From CANLBN01 sp965230205 (lineage in GTDB: Bacteria > Pseudomonadota > Gammaproteobacteria > Pseudomonadales > Cellvibrionaceae): a stretch of DNA of 64,000 bases. Positions 35,573 through 44,951 of this stretch are shown here, one piece after another. The notes below the pieces were generated by a model. That model was not told the DNA's origin and made no database searches. It saw only the letters and a program-made list of their open reading frames with translations. The stretch lies in contig OZ245996.1 in NCBI GenBank assembly GCA_965230205.1, positions 2,170,001 to 2,234,000 of the forward strand. The letters are read 5' to 3'. Positions within the stretch are counted from its first letter, which is position 1. Each line of letters opens with the position of its first letter. The translations under genes and the position numbers were made by a program.

Positions 35573-36412
35573 ATTAAACTTTTATTTACCAAAGGTCCCT
35601 CTTATTTTGCTCGAGTGGTCATACTCGCAACACTGGCTATAGCGTTGCTGCTCGTCGGGCGTTATACCACTTGGCTTGAGCCTATCCGCAGTAAGCTCGA
35701 TTTACTTTCCATGCCCTTTTACTGGGTCACCAATATCCCCCATCGTCTATCTGAATGGATTGATACAGATTGGGTGGCACGCCAGGAGCTTGAAAAAGAA
35801 AATAAGTTGCTGCGTAATCAGATTCGAGTACAAGAATCCCGATTGCAACAAATGGCCTCTCTTGTTGCTGAAAACCTGCGTTTACGCCAGCTAATGAATT
35901 CCTCTGAAATTGTTCAAGACCGCGTGCTTGTTGCCGAATTAATAGGAGTTTCGCCTGATCCTCTTGTCCATAAGGTGATTGTTAATAAAGGCAGTAACGA
36001 TGGTATTTATGTTGGTCAACCTCTATTGGATGCTTTTGGTCTAATGGGGCAGGTGGTTTCTGTCACACCCTATACCTCTCAGGTCTTGTTGGTTACCGAT
36101 AATTCTCATGCGATTCCGGTTCAGGTAACTCGTAACAATGTCAGGACGGTCGCTGAAGGGGTCGGTGATTTATATCAATTGCGTTTGCGTTATGTCTCTT
36201 CGACCATGGATATTAAGGAAGGGGACATATTGGTGAGTTCTGGTTTGGGGGGGAGATTCCCTGTTGGCTACCCTGTGGCCCAGATAGAATCCATTACTTA
36301 TGACCCTGGAGAGCCTTTCGCAACAGTCATTGCTCGCCCTGCCGCTCAGTTAGATCGTAGCCGTCATGTATTACTTGTTTTTAGCGAGCAGCCGGATTTT
36401 ATGGTGCGCTAA
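35573..36412 (+). CDS. mreC: Rod shape-determining protein MreC, apparent AUU start
   Basis: Bitopic periplasmic protein linking MreB to the cell-wall synthases. The frame upstream of GTG 35615 encodes KLLFTKGPSYFARV, matching the conserved cytosolic start of MreC. Between the in-frame TGA (35558) and GTG 35615 there is no ATG, GTG or TTG. ATT at 35573 sits six bases after GAGGA and gives 279 aa beginning (I/M)KLLFTKGPS. Starting at 35615 would cut into the transmembrane segment. A coiled coil (RQELEKENKLLRNQIRVQESRLQQ) and the beta-barrel MreC domain follow. The stop overlaps the mreD ATG by one base. Confidence 0.9.
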   Translation: MKLLFTKGPSYFARVVILATLAIALLLVGRYTTWLEPIRSKLDLLSMPFYWVTNIPHRLSEWIDTDWVARQELEKENKLLRNQIRVQESRLQQMASLVAENLRLRQLMNSSEIVQDRVLVAELIGVSPDPLVHKVIVNKGSNDGIYVGQPLLDAFGLMGQVVSVTPYTSQVLLVTDNSHAIPVQVTRNNVRTVAEGVGDLYQLRLRYVSSTMDIKEGDILVSSGLGGRFPVGYPVAQIESITYDPGEPFATVIARPAAQLDRSRHVLLVFSEQPDFMVR

Positions 36413-36882
36413 TGCGGGTGTTAATTGTCACAAGCTTTTTGCTGGCATTTGTTCTAATGGTTGTTCCCATCAGTTTTCAATGGCGCTGGTGCCGCCCAGA
36501 GTTCGTTGTACTGCTTGTTATTTATTGGGCAATGTTTACCCCTCAGCATTTTGGGCTTGGGGCCGCGTGGCTAGTTGGTTTGTTTCAGGATCTATTAGAG
36601 CTTGCGCCACTAGGTCTGAATGCGATGGCAATGATGCTGGTGGCTTATATTTCACATCTCGTCTATCAGAGAATTCGCAATTATGTATTTTGGCATCAGG
36701 CATTATGGGTATTTGTCTTGATTGGCATTTTTGGTCTGTTTTCTAATTGGTTGAGTAGCTTTATGGGTAAAGATGTCGGTAATCCGGTATTTTTAGTGGC
36801 AGCTCTATTAAGCAGTTTATTCTGGCCATTTCTAGTCATTATAATGAGTCGTCTGAAAGTCTATTTTCGTGTGCTTCAGTAA
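36412..36882 (+). CDS. mreD: Rod shape-determining protein MreD
   Basis: 156-residue inner-membrane protein with about five or six transmembrane segments, needed for rod shape with MreC. The pattern RPEFVVLLVIYWAMFTP, GAAWLVGLFQDLLELAPLGLNA is typical. It shares one base with the mreC stop. The maf and rng genes that often follow mreD are absent; yhdP comes next after 144 bp. Confidence 0.93.
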   Translation: MRVLIVTSFLLAFVLMVVPISFQWRWCRPEFVVLLVIYWAMFTPQHFGLGAAWLVGLFQDLLELAPLGLNAMAMMLVAYISHLVYQRIRNYVFWHQALWVFVLIGIFGLFSNWLSSFMGKDVGNPVFLVAALLSSLFWPFLVIIMSRLKVYFRVLQ

Positions 36883-37026
36883 TAACTAAATGGTCTTACA
36901 CTCCCTTTACTTAGTATTTAATGTATTTATTTTTATCTTGTGCAGCGGTTAAGCTTATGTTCAGCAAAGGTCGTAGATAATAAGCTGGTTATAAGAGTAA
37001 TTTTGTCATCTATGTGTTGTTAAGCC

Positions 37027-40000
37027 ATGATTCGCCATATTAAAAAACCAGTGAAGCCGCTTTGGAGTCTTTGTGCTTTAGCAATCATTGTTATTGCACT
37101 TTTGATTCAGGTTGCCAGGATAACTGCGCCAAATATCGATTACTTTCATGGTTCAATCGAACAATTTGCCAGCCAACAGCTTAATGCTCAGGTCTCCATT
37201 GGTAAAATATCAGCTAAATGGCCTGCTCTTACCCCCGAAGTTATCATTGATGACTTGTCTATCAGGACAGCTACAGGTCAGCCATTCTTAAACATGAACC
37301 GCGCCAGTATGCAGCTGGATATATTATTAAGCCTTTTCCATTGGGCTCCTGTATGGCGGCAGGTTGAGGCTGATGGTTTAAGGCTAACGATACGTCAGGA
37401 TGAAAAAGGTGGTTGGTCCTTGGGTGGCTTGAAACCTTCACGAGATGGCCGTAGCTGGCGTTATCGTAGCCCCAGTGCCCTTTTCTTGATGGCTCGTGAT
37501 GTTGAGCTTAAAAATGCAGACATTACCTTTGAATTTTTTAATCAACATCGATTGGTTACAGAAATTCCATTTATTGATATCCAAAATAATGGCCACTTTC
37601 ATCGCTTAACGGCTCAAGCTGCTATTGGTGAAGAATCCAATTTTAAATTTATTTTGGAAGGCGTTGGTGACCCTTCGATCGCTGAACAGTTTTTTGCCAA
37701 GGCTCACTTAACGCTTAATAGCTTCCCTGTGGAACGATTGGCTCAGTTATTTAGCCAAGTAGCGATTAGTGCCCAAGATGATTCGTTGCCACCTCACTCC
37801 CAGTCAAGCGCAGACCTGAATCTTTGGTTCGATTTTGCTTCCCCCAGCCGTTTTTTAATGAATGGTCATATTGAACTATCTAATGATGAGGCCTCAGATT
37901 TTGCTCGGACTAATTATCTTGATATTCCTTTTAGAGCTGATATTGCAGGTGACTACGGTATTACTAGTGGTTTAGCGGTTGGTTTACGCAATATTCAAGT
38001 CGATAAACGCCTGTCGTTAAGTCCTACTCACATACTTCTGCACGACAATCAATTAAATGTATCGGTTAAAGATCTTGATGTACAAGAGTTGATAGGATGG
38101 GGAGAGCAACGATTTCTCTCGGTTTCGGAGGTAGATAATGCATCCAATAATAACTCAAAGCGAAATAAACTGAAGGAGGTTATTACTACATTATCTCCTC
38201 AGGGGGCTTTGCATAATGTTTACTTCACTCTGGATTTGCTTAATTTGCCTCAATTAAAGGTTCAGGCGAACCTTGATAAGGTCGACACTGAGGTCTGGAG
38301 GAATATCCCTGGGTTTAAACAAGTCAGTGGTTATCTTGAAGCTGATTTAAACGAAGGTTTTGTATTGGTGGATGCCAAAAACTTCTCATTATTTCCAGAT
38401 AAAATATATTCCTCTCCTATTTCTGCTCAGTCTGCAAAAGGCTTGGTAGCATGGAATCTTTCGCTGAATGAAAAAAAAGCCAGTGTGTATGGTTATGACT
38501 TAAGCATGAAAGGGGATTATGGCAATGCTAGCGGTAATTTTTTACTTGACCTAGTGTGGGGAAGAAAAAAGTCTGAGCAAGCTCAGAATAACAGTGAAAA
38601 CCATTTAAACTTGCAAATCGGTTTGCAAGATTCAAAGGCCATCTATCATCGTGAGCTTGTACCTAATATCTTGCCCCAGACTTTATTGGATTGGATGAAT
38701 GACTCTATAAAAGGAGGCGATGTTAAAAAAGCGGGTGTTTTTTATAGAGGCGGATTAGGTAAAAAGTCTAATCGAAGCGTGCAATTTTTTGCAGATATTA
38801 ATAATGGGCAACTAGATTATAGTGCTGATTGGCCAGCAGTGAATGGTATTGATGGCTCATTGTTAATTGATAATACGCAACTATATGGTGTAATCAATAG
38901 TGCGAACATTTACGGCGACGATAATTTTAAAGGATACTTTAGTTGGAATGAAAACTCTACTGACGTTCTTAAAATTAAAGCATCCGGCAGTGCCCCTTCT
39001 TCTTCTGGCCTGAAATATATTCAGGAATCCTGGTTAAGTAGTAAGACCGGAGGGATTATTGAGCAATTATCCTCCAAGGGTAGCTTAACTGTTGATGTGG
39101 ATTTGGATATCCCGTTGAATAACTCTTCATCACCAGCTAACCATATTGTTCGTTTAGGCTTTGACAAGAATGAGCTATATTTTAAAGAACTCGACCTTGT
39201 TTTTAATAATATTGATGGGCAGCTTAATTACACAACAGAAAAAGGGTTTGTTTCAAAGGGTTTAGAAGCCATGCTTTTTGACAAGCCTTTTAATCTCTTG
39301 GTGGGTGAGAGTTCTGAAGGCGAAGCTTTTGCCAATGCCGAAGAAATTTTAACCATTAAAGCAGCTGGTGAAACAGATGTTAAATCGATAGAGAACTGGA
39401 TTCAGCAACCGGTGCTATCTTTTTTTAATGGTGAGCTTGCTTACGATCTTAATATCCGAATTCCATTAGCATCTGATTCAAATGCTCTGCCGACATTGTC
39501 AATAACATCGGATTTAATTGGTGTTAATACTAAACTGCCTATTCCTTTTAAAAAGCAAGATGCTGATAGTCTATCTTTTTCTTTTGATATGCCATTACAA
39601 AATAACATTGTTGATTATCAATTTAAATTGGGTTCCTATTTTTCCGGCCGTTATCGATCCATTGACGGAAGTACAAAAAAAACATCAAAAGCGAAATCAG
39701 CTGTAGAACAACCCTATGCTATAACTTTTGCTTTTAGTGATACTCAGGCGCCAGATTTTATAAAATTACCTGAAACAGGGATTAAGGTGTTTGGGCAGTT
39801 TTCACAATTTAATGTTGATGACTGGTTGCCATTCTTTCAGTCTTATCCTAATGAGGAAGCAGCTTCTCCTTCGGCTATTGATTTGTTTTTCTCTGCGGAT
39901 AAATTGCAATTTAAAAACCAAATTTTTAAAAATGTTTTGTTGTCTGGTCAAAGGGAAGAGCAGGGGTGGAGTTTTATTGCGGATAGTGACGATGTGTTAG

Positions 40001-41049
40001 GCGGTATATATATCGATGATGATAAACAACGCCCTATAGTAGCTGATATCGATTATTTGAAATGGCCTCCAGGGTCAACATTGTCTGAAACAACGATAGC
40101 CGATAACAGCCCTAAAGTAGATCCTTTAGCAAATATTAACCCTTCTACATTACCGCCTATGGATATCACCATTAATCGTTTAGTCTATAAAGATAAGCCC
40201 TTAGGCAATTGGTCTTTAGAGCTAAGGCCTGATGAGGAAGGTTTAGAAGTGCGCAATATCTATGCAACCGCAGCCGGCTTTTCCTTAATGGGCAAGGCAG
40301 AAAATACAGGGGCATTTTTGCGCTGGCAGCCAGCTGTTGGTGCCATTCCATTGTCGACTCGTTTTACGGGAGCTATCGTTGGCGATAACCCTAAAACACT
40401 ATTTGAGCAATGGGAATTGCCGGCAGCATTGGAAAGTGAAAAAACAAACGTTGACCTAGATTTATTTTGGGCTGGTTCACCTGCATTTTTTGCGATTGAA
40501 AACTTAAAAGGCACGATTAATAGTCGTCATACTAATGGCGTCTTTACTCAAGAAAAAACAGATAATGCGACTGATGCTTTGCGTTTATTTGGTTTGTTGA
40601 ATTTTGATTCATGGGCGCGCCGAGTACGACTGGATTTTTCAGATGTCTATAAGAAGGGAATTGTATTTGATGAACTTCAAGGGCAATTAACATTTAATGA
40701 AGGCTTGATTGAGTTATCCGAACCACTGACAATGAAAGGGCCATCAAGCACTTTAATACTATCAGGCTTGATTGATTATCCCTTGGAAACCGTAGATGCT
40801 AGATTGACTGCTACCTTACCAGTAGGAGGGAATTTAACAGTCGTTGCTGCATTGGCGGGGGGCTTGCCAGCAGCGGCAGGTGTTTATCTTGTCAGTAAGC
40901 TATTTGAAAAGCAGGTTGCAAAAGTTTCCAGTATTAATTACACCATTAATGGTAATTGGGATAATCCTATTGTTAAAGTTGATCAGGTTCAGGATGAAAG
41001 TCTTGGCGGTACAGGCTCATCTGCTGTTAGTGAAAATTCAGGTTCATAG
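37027..41049 (+). CDS. yhdP: YhdP-family AsmA-like phospholipid transport protein
   Basis: 1340-residue bridge-like protein of the AsmA/YhdP family. An N-terminal transmembrane helix (about 14-32) anchors it in the inner membrane; the long periplasmic part is repeated beta-strand AsmA/DUF3971 segments. The C-terminal part includes DALRLFGLLNFDSWARRVRLDFSD and a hydrophobic Gly/Ala segment near LTVVAALAGGLPAAAGVYLVSKLF. E. coli YhdP, with TamB and YdbH, moves phospholipids to the outer membrane. Placement after mreBCD is conserved, although maf and rng are missing between them. Confidence 0.92.
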   Translation: MIRHIKKPVKPLWSLCALAIIVIALLIQVARITAPNIDYFHGSIEQFASQQLNAQVSIGKISAKWPALTPEVIIDDLSIRTATGQPFLNMNRASMQLDILLSLFHWAPVWRQVEADGLRLTIRQDEKGGWSLGGLKPSRDGRSWRYRSPSALFLMARDVELKNADITFEFFNQHRLVTEIPFIDIQNNGHFHRLTAQAAIGEESNFKFILEGVGDPSIAEQFFAKAHLTLNSFPVERLAQLFSQVAISAQDDSLPPHSQSSADLNLWFDFASPSRFLMNGHIELSNDEASDFARTNYLDIPFRADIAGDYGITSGLAVGLRNIQVDKRLSLSPTHILLHDNQLNVSVKDLDVQELIGWGEQRFLSVSEVDNASNNNSKRNKLKEVITTLSPQGALHNVYFTLDLLNLPQLKVQANLDKVDTEVWRNIPGFKQVSGYLEADLNEGFVLVDAKNFSLFPDKIYSSPISAQSAKGLVAWNLSLNEKKASVYGYDLSMKGDYGNASGNFLLDLVWGRKKSEQAQNNSENHLNLQIGLQDSKAIYHRELVPNILPQTLLDWMNDSIKGGDVKKAGVFYRGGLGKKSNRSVQFFADINNGQLDYSADWPAVNGIDGSLLIDNTQLYGVINSANIYGDDNFKGYFSWNENSTDVLKIKASGSAPSSSGLKYIQESWLSSKTGGIIEQLSSKGSLTVDVDLDIPLNNSSSPANHIVRLGFDKNELYFKELDLVFNNIDGQLNYTTEKGFVSKGLEAMLFDKPFNLLVGESSEGEAFANAEEILTIKAAGETDVKSIENWIQQPVLSFFNGELAYDLNIRIPLASDSNALPTLSITSDLIGVNTKLPIPFKKQDADSLSFSFDMPLQNNIVDYQFKLGSYFSGRYRSIDGSTKKTSKAKSAVEQPYAITFAFSDTQAPDFIKLPETGIKVFGQFSQFNVDDWLPFFQSYPNEEAASPSAIDLFFSADKLQFKNQIFKNVLLSGQREEQGWSFIADSDDVLGGIYIDDDKQRPIVADIDYLKWPPGSTLSETTIADNSPKVDPLANINPSTLPPMDITINRLVYKDKPLGNWSLELRPDEEGLEVRNIYATAAGFSLMGKAENTGAFLRWQPAVGAIPLSTRFTGAIVGDNPKTLFEQWELPAALESEKTNVDLDLFWAGSPAFFAIENLKGTINSRHTNGVFTQEKTDNATDALRLFGLLNFDSWARRVRLDFSDVYKKGIVFDELQGQLTFNEGLIELSEPLTMKGPSSTLILSGLIDYPLETVDARLTATLPVGGNLTVVAALAGGLPAAAGVYLVSKLFEKQVAKVSSINYTINGNWDNPIVKVDQVQDESLGGTGSSAVSENSGS

Positions 41050-41071
41050 CGTGAAACATTACGAATTTTAT

Positions 41072-41620
41072 CTATGATTTATTGAGTAAAATTTCCTGCA
41101 CGGTTTTAAATAGTTTCTGCCGATATTTATTTGATGCACTGCCTTCACTTTTCTCTTTTTTTGCGTGGCGAATAAATTGCCCGAGCTGTTGTCGGTTACT
41201 CTCTGGAAATAAGGTAATAAACTCTGATAATGTGTTAGCGTCATTAGCCTTATCATCTTGATTACTCATGTTAAGTAATCGATCACACCATTCTTCAGCC
41301 GGGTTAATAGACTGTTGGCTTTGTCTATCTTGCTGTTTTTGGTCGAGAAGTGCGGCTTGGATTTCATCTGGGTTTTCGGAACGAATGATTTTTCCTATGC
41401 GTTGTATTTGTCTGCGACGACTATTGCCCGTTTTTAATCGCTTCGCTAATTCTATTGCATTGATTAGCATATCACTTAATGGTAGTTGAGCTAATTTTTT
41501 TGAAGGAAGTAAGACTAATTCATCGCCCAGAGATTGTAATTCGCGCAAGGCTTTTTTAACGGCTGTTTTACTGATGAATTCTTCATCGTCCATATCAGAA
41601 TGGTGTTCTTCATCGATCAT
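41072..41620 (-). CDS. yjgA: Ribosome biogenesis factor YjgA/DarP (DUF615)
   Basis: 182 aa, highly charged and helical. DUF615 features are SKTAVKKALRELQSLGDELV, LPLSDMLINAIELAKRLKTGNSRRRQIQRIGKIIR and a C-terminal helix. E. coli YjgA/DarP binds late 50S precursors. It converges with yhdP and is the last gene of the mgtE-yjgA end of the minus-strand block. The tldD and pmbA genes that often flank it are not here. Confidence 0.9.
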   Translation of the reverse strand: MIDEEHHSDMDDEEFISKTAVKKALRELQSLGDELVLLPSKKLAQLPLSDMLINAIELAKRLKTGNSRRRQIQRIGKIIRSENPDEIQAALLDQKQQDRQSQQSINPAEEWCDRLLNMSNQDDKANDANTLSEFITLFPESNRQQLGQFIRHAKKEKSEGSASNKYRQKLFKTVQEILLNKS

Positions 41621-41655
41621 TGATTACTCTCATTGAATAATTTGCGTAGTTATTA

Positions 41656-43023
41656 TTACGCATAGAAAATGGTTGCGAGGCCAAGAAACGCCATAAAGCC
41701 GACAACATCGGTGAGTGTTGTTAATGCAACACCTCCAGCAAGGGCAGGGTCGATACCCATACGCTTTAATATTGAGGGTAGTAGTGTCCCGCCGATGGCT
41801 GCGGCTAGCAAATTGATGATGGTGGCAACAGCGATAATAATGGCGATGCGAATATCATTAAACCACCAAGCCGTTAATAAGCCTAAAGCGCAGGCCCACA
41901 ACATTCCATTCATGATTCCAGATGAAATTTCGCGTAATAATAGCCAGTTGCGGTTACTGGAGCCAATTTTTCCAAGCGCCATACCCCTTACAACAACAGT
42001 TAAGGTCTGGCTGCCTGCAACGCCTCCCATACTGGCAACAATAGGCATCAAGATAGCAAGAGCGACGACCTTATCAATAGTGTCTTGAAAGAGGTTAATG
42101 ACCGCGGAAGCAACAATAGCGGTAATCAAATTAATGCCCAGCCAAATTGCACGCCGAGGTGCTGTTTTTAAGAGGGGGGCAAAGGTGTCCTCATCTTCTC
42201 CTAAGCCGGACATGCTCATTAATGAATGATCTGCATCTTCGATAATAACATCGACCACATCATCAATGGTAATGCGACCAACAACTTTGCCTTCATCATC
42301 GATAACGGGCGCTAAAATCCAGTCGTTTTGCTCAAATAATTGGGCTACTTTACCATCGTCCATATCAATAGGGATTGCTTCGACATCCGTGCGCATGATT
42401 TCTCGCACACTAATGCTAGGGTCGGATGTAAGCAGCTTGCTCATGGATAAGGTGCCAAGATAAATATTTTCTCCATTAACAACGACAAGTTGGTCAGTGG
42501 ATGGCGGGATTTCTTCATGGCGACGTAAGTATCTCAGCACGACATCCAGTGTAAAACGAGGCCTTATAGTAATGACATCCGTATCCATCAAGCCGCCAGC
42601 GGTGTCCTCTTCATAGGATAAAACGGTTTCAACTCTGGCGCGGTTTTGTGCGCTCATTGCTGACAGTGCTTCCTGCATTACCTGGTCTGGAAGGTGCTGT
42701 AAAATATCGGCCGCATCGTCCACATCCAGAGACTCGGTCAATTCAGCAACTTGTTGACTATCCATATTTTCAACGAATTGAGCTGCAATATCCTCAGGCA
42801 ATTCTTGAAGAACGTCAGCATGGGATTCCTGATCTATGAGATCCCAGAGATAGATTCGGGCCTTGGGTGGGGAGGAGTTAATTAGGTTCGATATTTCAAC
42901 AGGCGTCAGGCCGTTGAGCATACGTTTGGCAACGCGTAATTCGCCGTGACTCTCTTGAATTTCTGAAAGCTTGGAAAGGTTAGCTTGAGTTTTGTCGAGT
43001 TCCTCGTCAACAGCAGGTTGCAT
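41656..43023 (-). CDS. mgtE: Magnesium transporter MgtE
   Basis: 455-residue Mg2+ channel. An N-terminal MgtE_N helical domain (to about 130), two CBS domains (about 140-265) and a C-terminal membrane domain with five helices follow in order. The pore-region motifs MPIVASMGGVAGSQTLTVVVRGMALG and PALAGGVALTTLTDVVGF are intact. It is placed after ptsO, with 63 bp between them, as in Pseudomonas. Confidence 0.94.
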   Translation of the reverse strand: MQPAVDEELDKTQANLSKLSEIQESHGELRVAKRMLNGLTPVEISNLINSSPPKARIYLWDLIDQESHADVLQELPEDIAAQFVENMDSQQVAELTESLDVDDAADILQHLPDQVMQEALSAMSAQNRARVETVLSYEEDTAGGLMDTDVITIRPRFTLDVVLRYLRRHEEIPPSTDQLVVVNGENIYLGTLSMSKLLTSDPSISVREIMRTDVEAIPIDMDDGKVAQLFEQNDWILAPVIDDEGKVVGRITIDDVVDVIIEDADHSLMSMSGLGEDEDTFAPLLKTAPRRAIWLGINLITAIVASAVINLFQDTIDKVVALAILMPIVASMGGVAGSQTLTVVVRGMALGKIGSSNRNWLLLREISSGIMNGMLWACALGLLTAWWFNDIRIAIIIAVATIINLLAAAIGGTLLPSILKRMGIDPALAGGVALTTLTDVVGFMAFLGLATIFYA

Positions 43024-43086
43024 AAATATATCTTCTACTCAAAGCCCTTAGGCTATTATTATTAAATTATTGCTATATAGAAATCT

Positions 43087-43356
43087 CTATTCATCTTCAT
43101 CAAAACGATTATTGATAAGCTTTGTGACTTCTGTCGTTGCCAGCTCTTCATCGCTGCCGTTACATTCAAGTACTATATCCGTTCCCTTGGCTGCTGCTAA
43201 TAGCATTAGGGCCATCACACTTTTACAGTCCACGGTTTTACCATTACTTGTCAGTTTTATATCGCTGGCAAAGCGGTTGGCTGTGCTAGCAAGTTTAGCG
43301 GCAGCTCGTGCATGTAAGCCCAATTTATTGATGATAGTCAGTTCAGTGGTAATCAT
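43087..43356 (-). CDS. ptsO: PTS(Ntr) phosphocarrier NPr
   Basis: HPr-like carrier of the nitrogen-related phosphotransferase system, 89 aa from ATG 43356. The phosphorylated His15 is in NKLGLHARAA, with the regulatory-type Ser of GKTVDCKSVMALMLLAAAKG. This start overlaps the rapZ stop as ATGA; an upstream in-frame start at 43380 would add eight residues. ptsP, the enzyme I, is not in the window. Confidence 0.93.
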   Translation of the reverse strand: MITTELTIINKLGLHARAAAKLASTANRFASDIKLTSNGKTVDCKSVMALMLLAAAKGTDIVLECNGSDEELATTEVTKLINNRFDEDE

Positions 43357-44204
43357 AATCTCAATTCGCGATGACGACACTGTACGTCAGTTAGTGTTTG
43401 GCTGAAATGTTCAGCGAGTTTATTGCAAAGGTAGACGGATCGGTGTTGACCGCCAGTACAACCAATCGCAATGGTCATATAGCTACGGTTATTGGCTTCA
43501 TAACAAGGTAACCAGCGCTCTAAGAAGCCAGAGATGTCATTATACATATCTAAGACTTGTTCCTCTTTCTCCAGGAATTTAATAACAGGCTTGTCATTTC
43601 CTGTTAGAGAGCGCAATTTAGTTTTCCAGTGAGGGTTGGGGAGGCAGCGTACATCAAAGACCAAGTCTGCATCGCGTGGTACGCCATATTTGAAACCAAA
43701 AGACTGAAATAAGATACTGGCTCCAGGGCTATCGATAGCCAGCATATGGTGTTTTACAAGGTCACGTAAATCGTGAAAGCCCATATCGCTTGTATCAATT
43801 GTGATATCGGCAACATCAATGATAGGTTTGAGTAACTCTTTTTCTTTCGCTATTGCGCTTTGTAGGTCAGTTTCTTTATCGCTTAATGGATGGCGGCGGC
43901 GGGTCTCGCTAAAGCGTTGTAATAAAATATCGTCATCTGCATCCAGAAAAATAACCCGATGATCGAGTGCCGCTATTGCAGGTGTTTGCATCAGGTTGGG
44001 TAAAAGCTCGATATCCGCTTCGGAATTGCGGGCATCAATGCTGACAGCATAATGCTTTTCATCATAAGGAGTAATACGTTCTACCAGAGTAGGTAAAAGT
44101 GTTGCGGGCAGGTTGTCGATACAGGTAAAGCCAACGTCTTCCAGTACATGCAGAGCCGTACTTTTGCCTGAGCCTGAGCGGCCACTAATAATGATAAGAC
44201 GCAT
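43353..44204 (-). CDS. rapZ: RNase adapter protein RapZ (nucleotide-binding)
   Basis: 283-residue P-loop protein. Walker A is GRSGSGKST near the N-terminus. The C-terminal domain has FKYGVPRDADLVFDVRCLPNPHW and IAIGCTGGQHRSVY. In enteric bacteria RapZ targets GlmZ sRNA to RNase E and controls GlmS. It lies between ptsN and ptsO and overlaps ptsO by four bases. Confidence 0.96.
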   Translation of the reverse strand: MRLIIISGRSGSGKSTALHVLEDVGFTCIDNLPATLLPTLVERITPYDEKHYAVSIDARNSEADIELLPNLMQTPAIAALDHRVIFLDADDDILLQRFSETRRRHPLSDKETDLQSAIAKEKELLKPIIDVADITIDTSDMGFHDLRDLVKHHMLAIDSPGASILFQSFGFKYGVPRDADLVFDVRCLPNPHWKTKLRSLTGNDKPVIKFLEKEEQVLDMYNDISGFLERWLPCYEANNRSYMTIAIGCTGGQHRSVYLCNKLAEHFSQTLTDVQCRHRELRL

Positions 44205-44249
44205 ACCGCTGATTTCTCCGTTTGGTTTTAACCGCTACTCGATGAAATT

Positions 44250-44699
44250 CTACACATTGGTGATGGTTTGATAGAGTTCTTCAGTGTTCGCAGCCTGGCG
44301 AATTTTTTGCAAGCGGGTTTTATCAGAAAACATCTCTGCCAGTGTTGCCAGGGTTTTTAAATGGTCTTGATCGTGGTCTTCCGGTACGATCAATACAAAA
44401 ATAATATCGACAGGCTCATTATCAATCGCATCAAAGTCGATAGGGGTTTCTAGTGTTACCAATACACCAATCGTTTTTGCGCAGCCTTTAATGCGGCAAT
44501 GAGGAATAGCTATACCATTACCTATACCGGTAGATCCCAAGCGCTCACGAGCAATCAAGGCGCTAAATACATTGCCTGGATCCAGCATGGGTTTTTGATC
44601 GCAAAGGTGAGATGCAATCGTTTCAAGTAGGCGTTTCTTGCTATTACATTGGTGTTTAAATAATACGCAGTTTGACGAAAGTAACGATTCGATTTCCAT
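44250..44699 (-). CDS. ptsN: PTS(Ntr) IIA component PtsN
   Basis: 149-residue EIIA-Ntr regulatory phosphoprotein. The phosphorylated His67 lies in STGIGNGIAIPHCR. It regulates potassium and nitrogen or carbon functions by its phosphorylation state. It is downstream of rpoN on the same strand, but hpf, which normally lies between them, is replaced by a 252-bp spacer with a perfect inverted repeat. Confidence 0.95.
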   Translation of the reverse strand: MEIESLLSSNCVLFKHQCNSKKRLLETIASHLCDQKPMLDPGNVFSALIARERLGSTGIGNGIAIPHCRIKGCAKTIGVLVTLETPIDFDAIDNEPVDIIFVLIVPEDHDQDHLKTLATLAEMFSDKTRLQKIRQAANTEELYQTITNV

Positions 44700-44749
44700 A
44701 AATTTAACAGCAGGTAGTGGTAAGCATGATCTTACCTAAATAGGTTTAT

Positions 44750-44789
44750 GAGGCACTGTTTCGAAATACAAGTTTCGAAACAGTGCCTC
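44750..44789. repeat. Perfect 17-bp inverted repeat between rpoN and ptsN
   Basis: GAGGCACTGTTTCGAAA (44750-44766) and its exact reverse complement (44773-44789) flank the loop TACAAG. Each arm ends in TTTCGAAA, itself a palindrome, so the element is a nested dyad. No T run follows on either strand, which argues against an intrinsic terminator. It sits where hpf would be expected. Confidence 0.75.
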
Positions 44790-44860
44790 GGAATAAGCAA
44801 AGCGCGCATTCTACTGTATTTTGAGGGCGCTTCACATGTGTCTCTGCATTTATAACTAGT

Positions 44861-44890
44861 GATATAAAAATAGGCTCTTTGTATAAGCCT
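44861..44890 (-). terminator. Weak candidate intrinsic terminator after rpoN
   Basis: Read on the minus strand, AGGCT (44890-44886) pairs with AGCCT (44876-44872) over a nine-base loop, followed by ATTTTTATATC. It lies 60 bp after the rpoN stop and before the long inverted repeat. The stem is short, so it may be only partly effective. Confidence 0.35.
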
Positions 44891-44951
44891 TTATCAATAT
44901 ATTCCGCAAACCCAATAACCATAAAATGATTATCTTCTTCTCTACTTTACT

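Noticed and set aside
44750..44789. Inverted repeat read as an intrinsic terminator
   Set aside because: Neither side has a T run; a weaker hairpin with a T run lies closer to the rpoN end.
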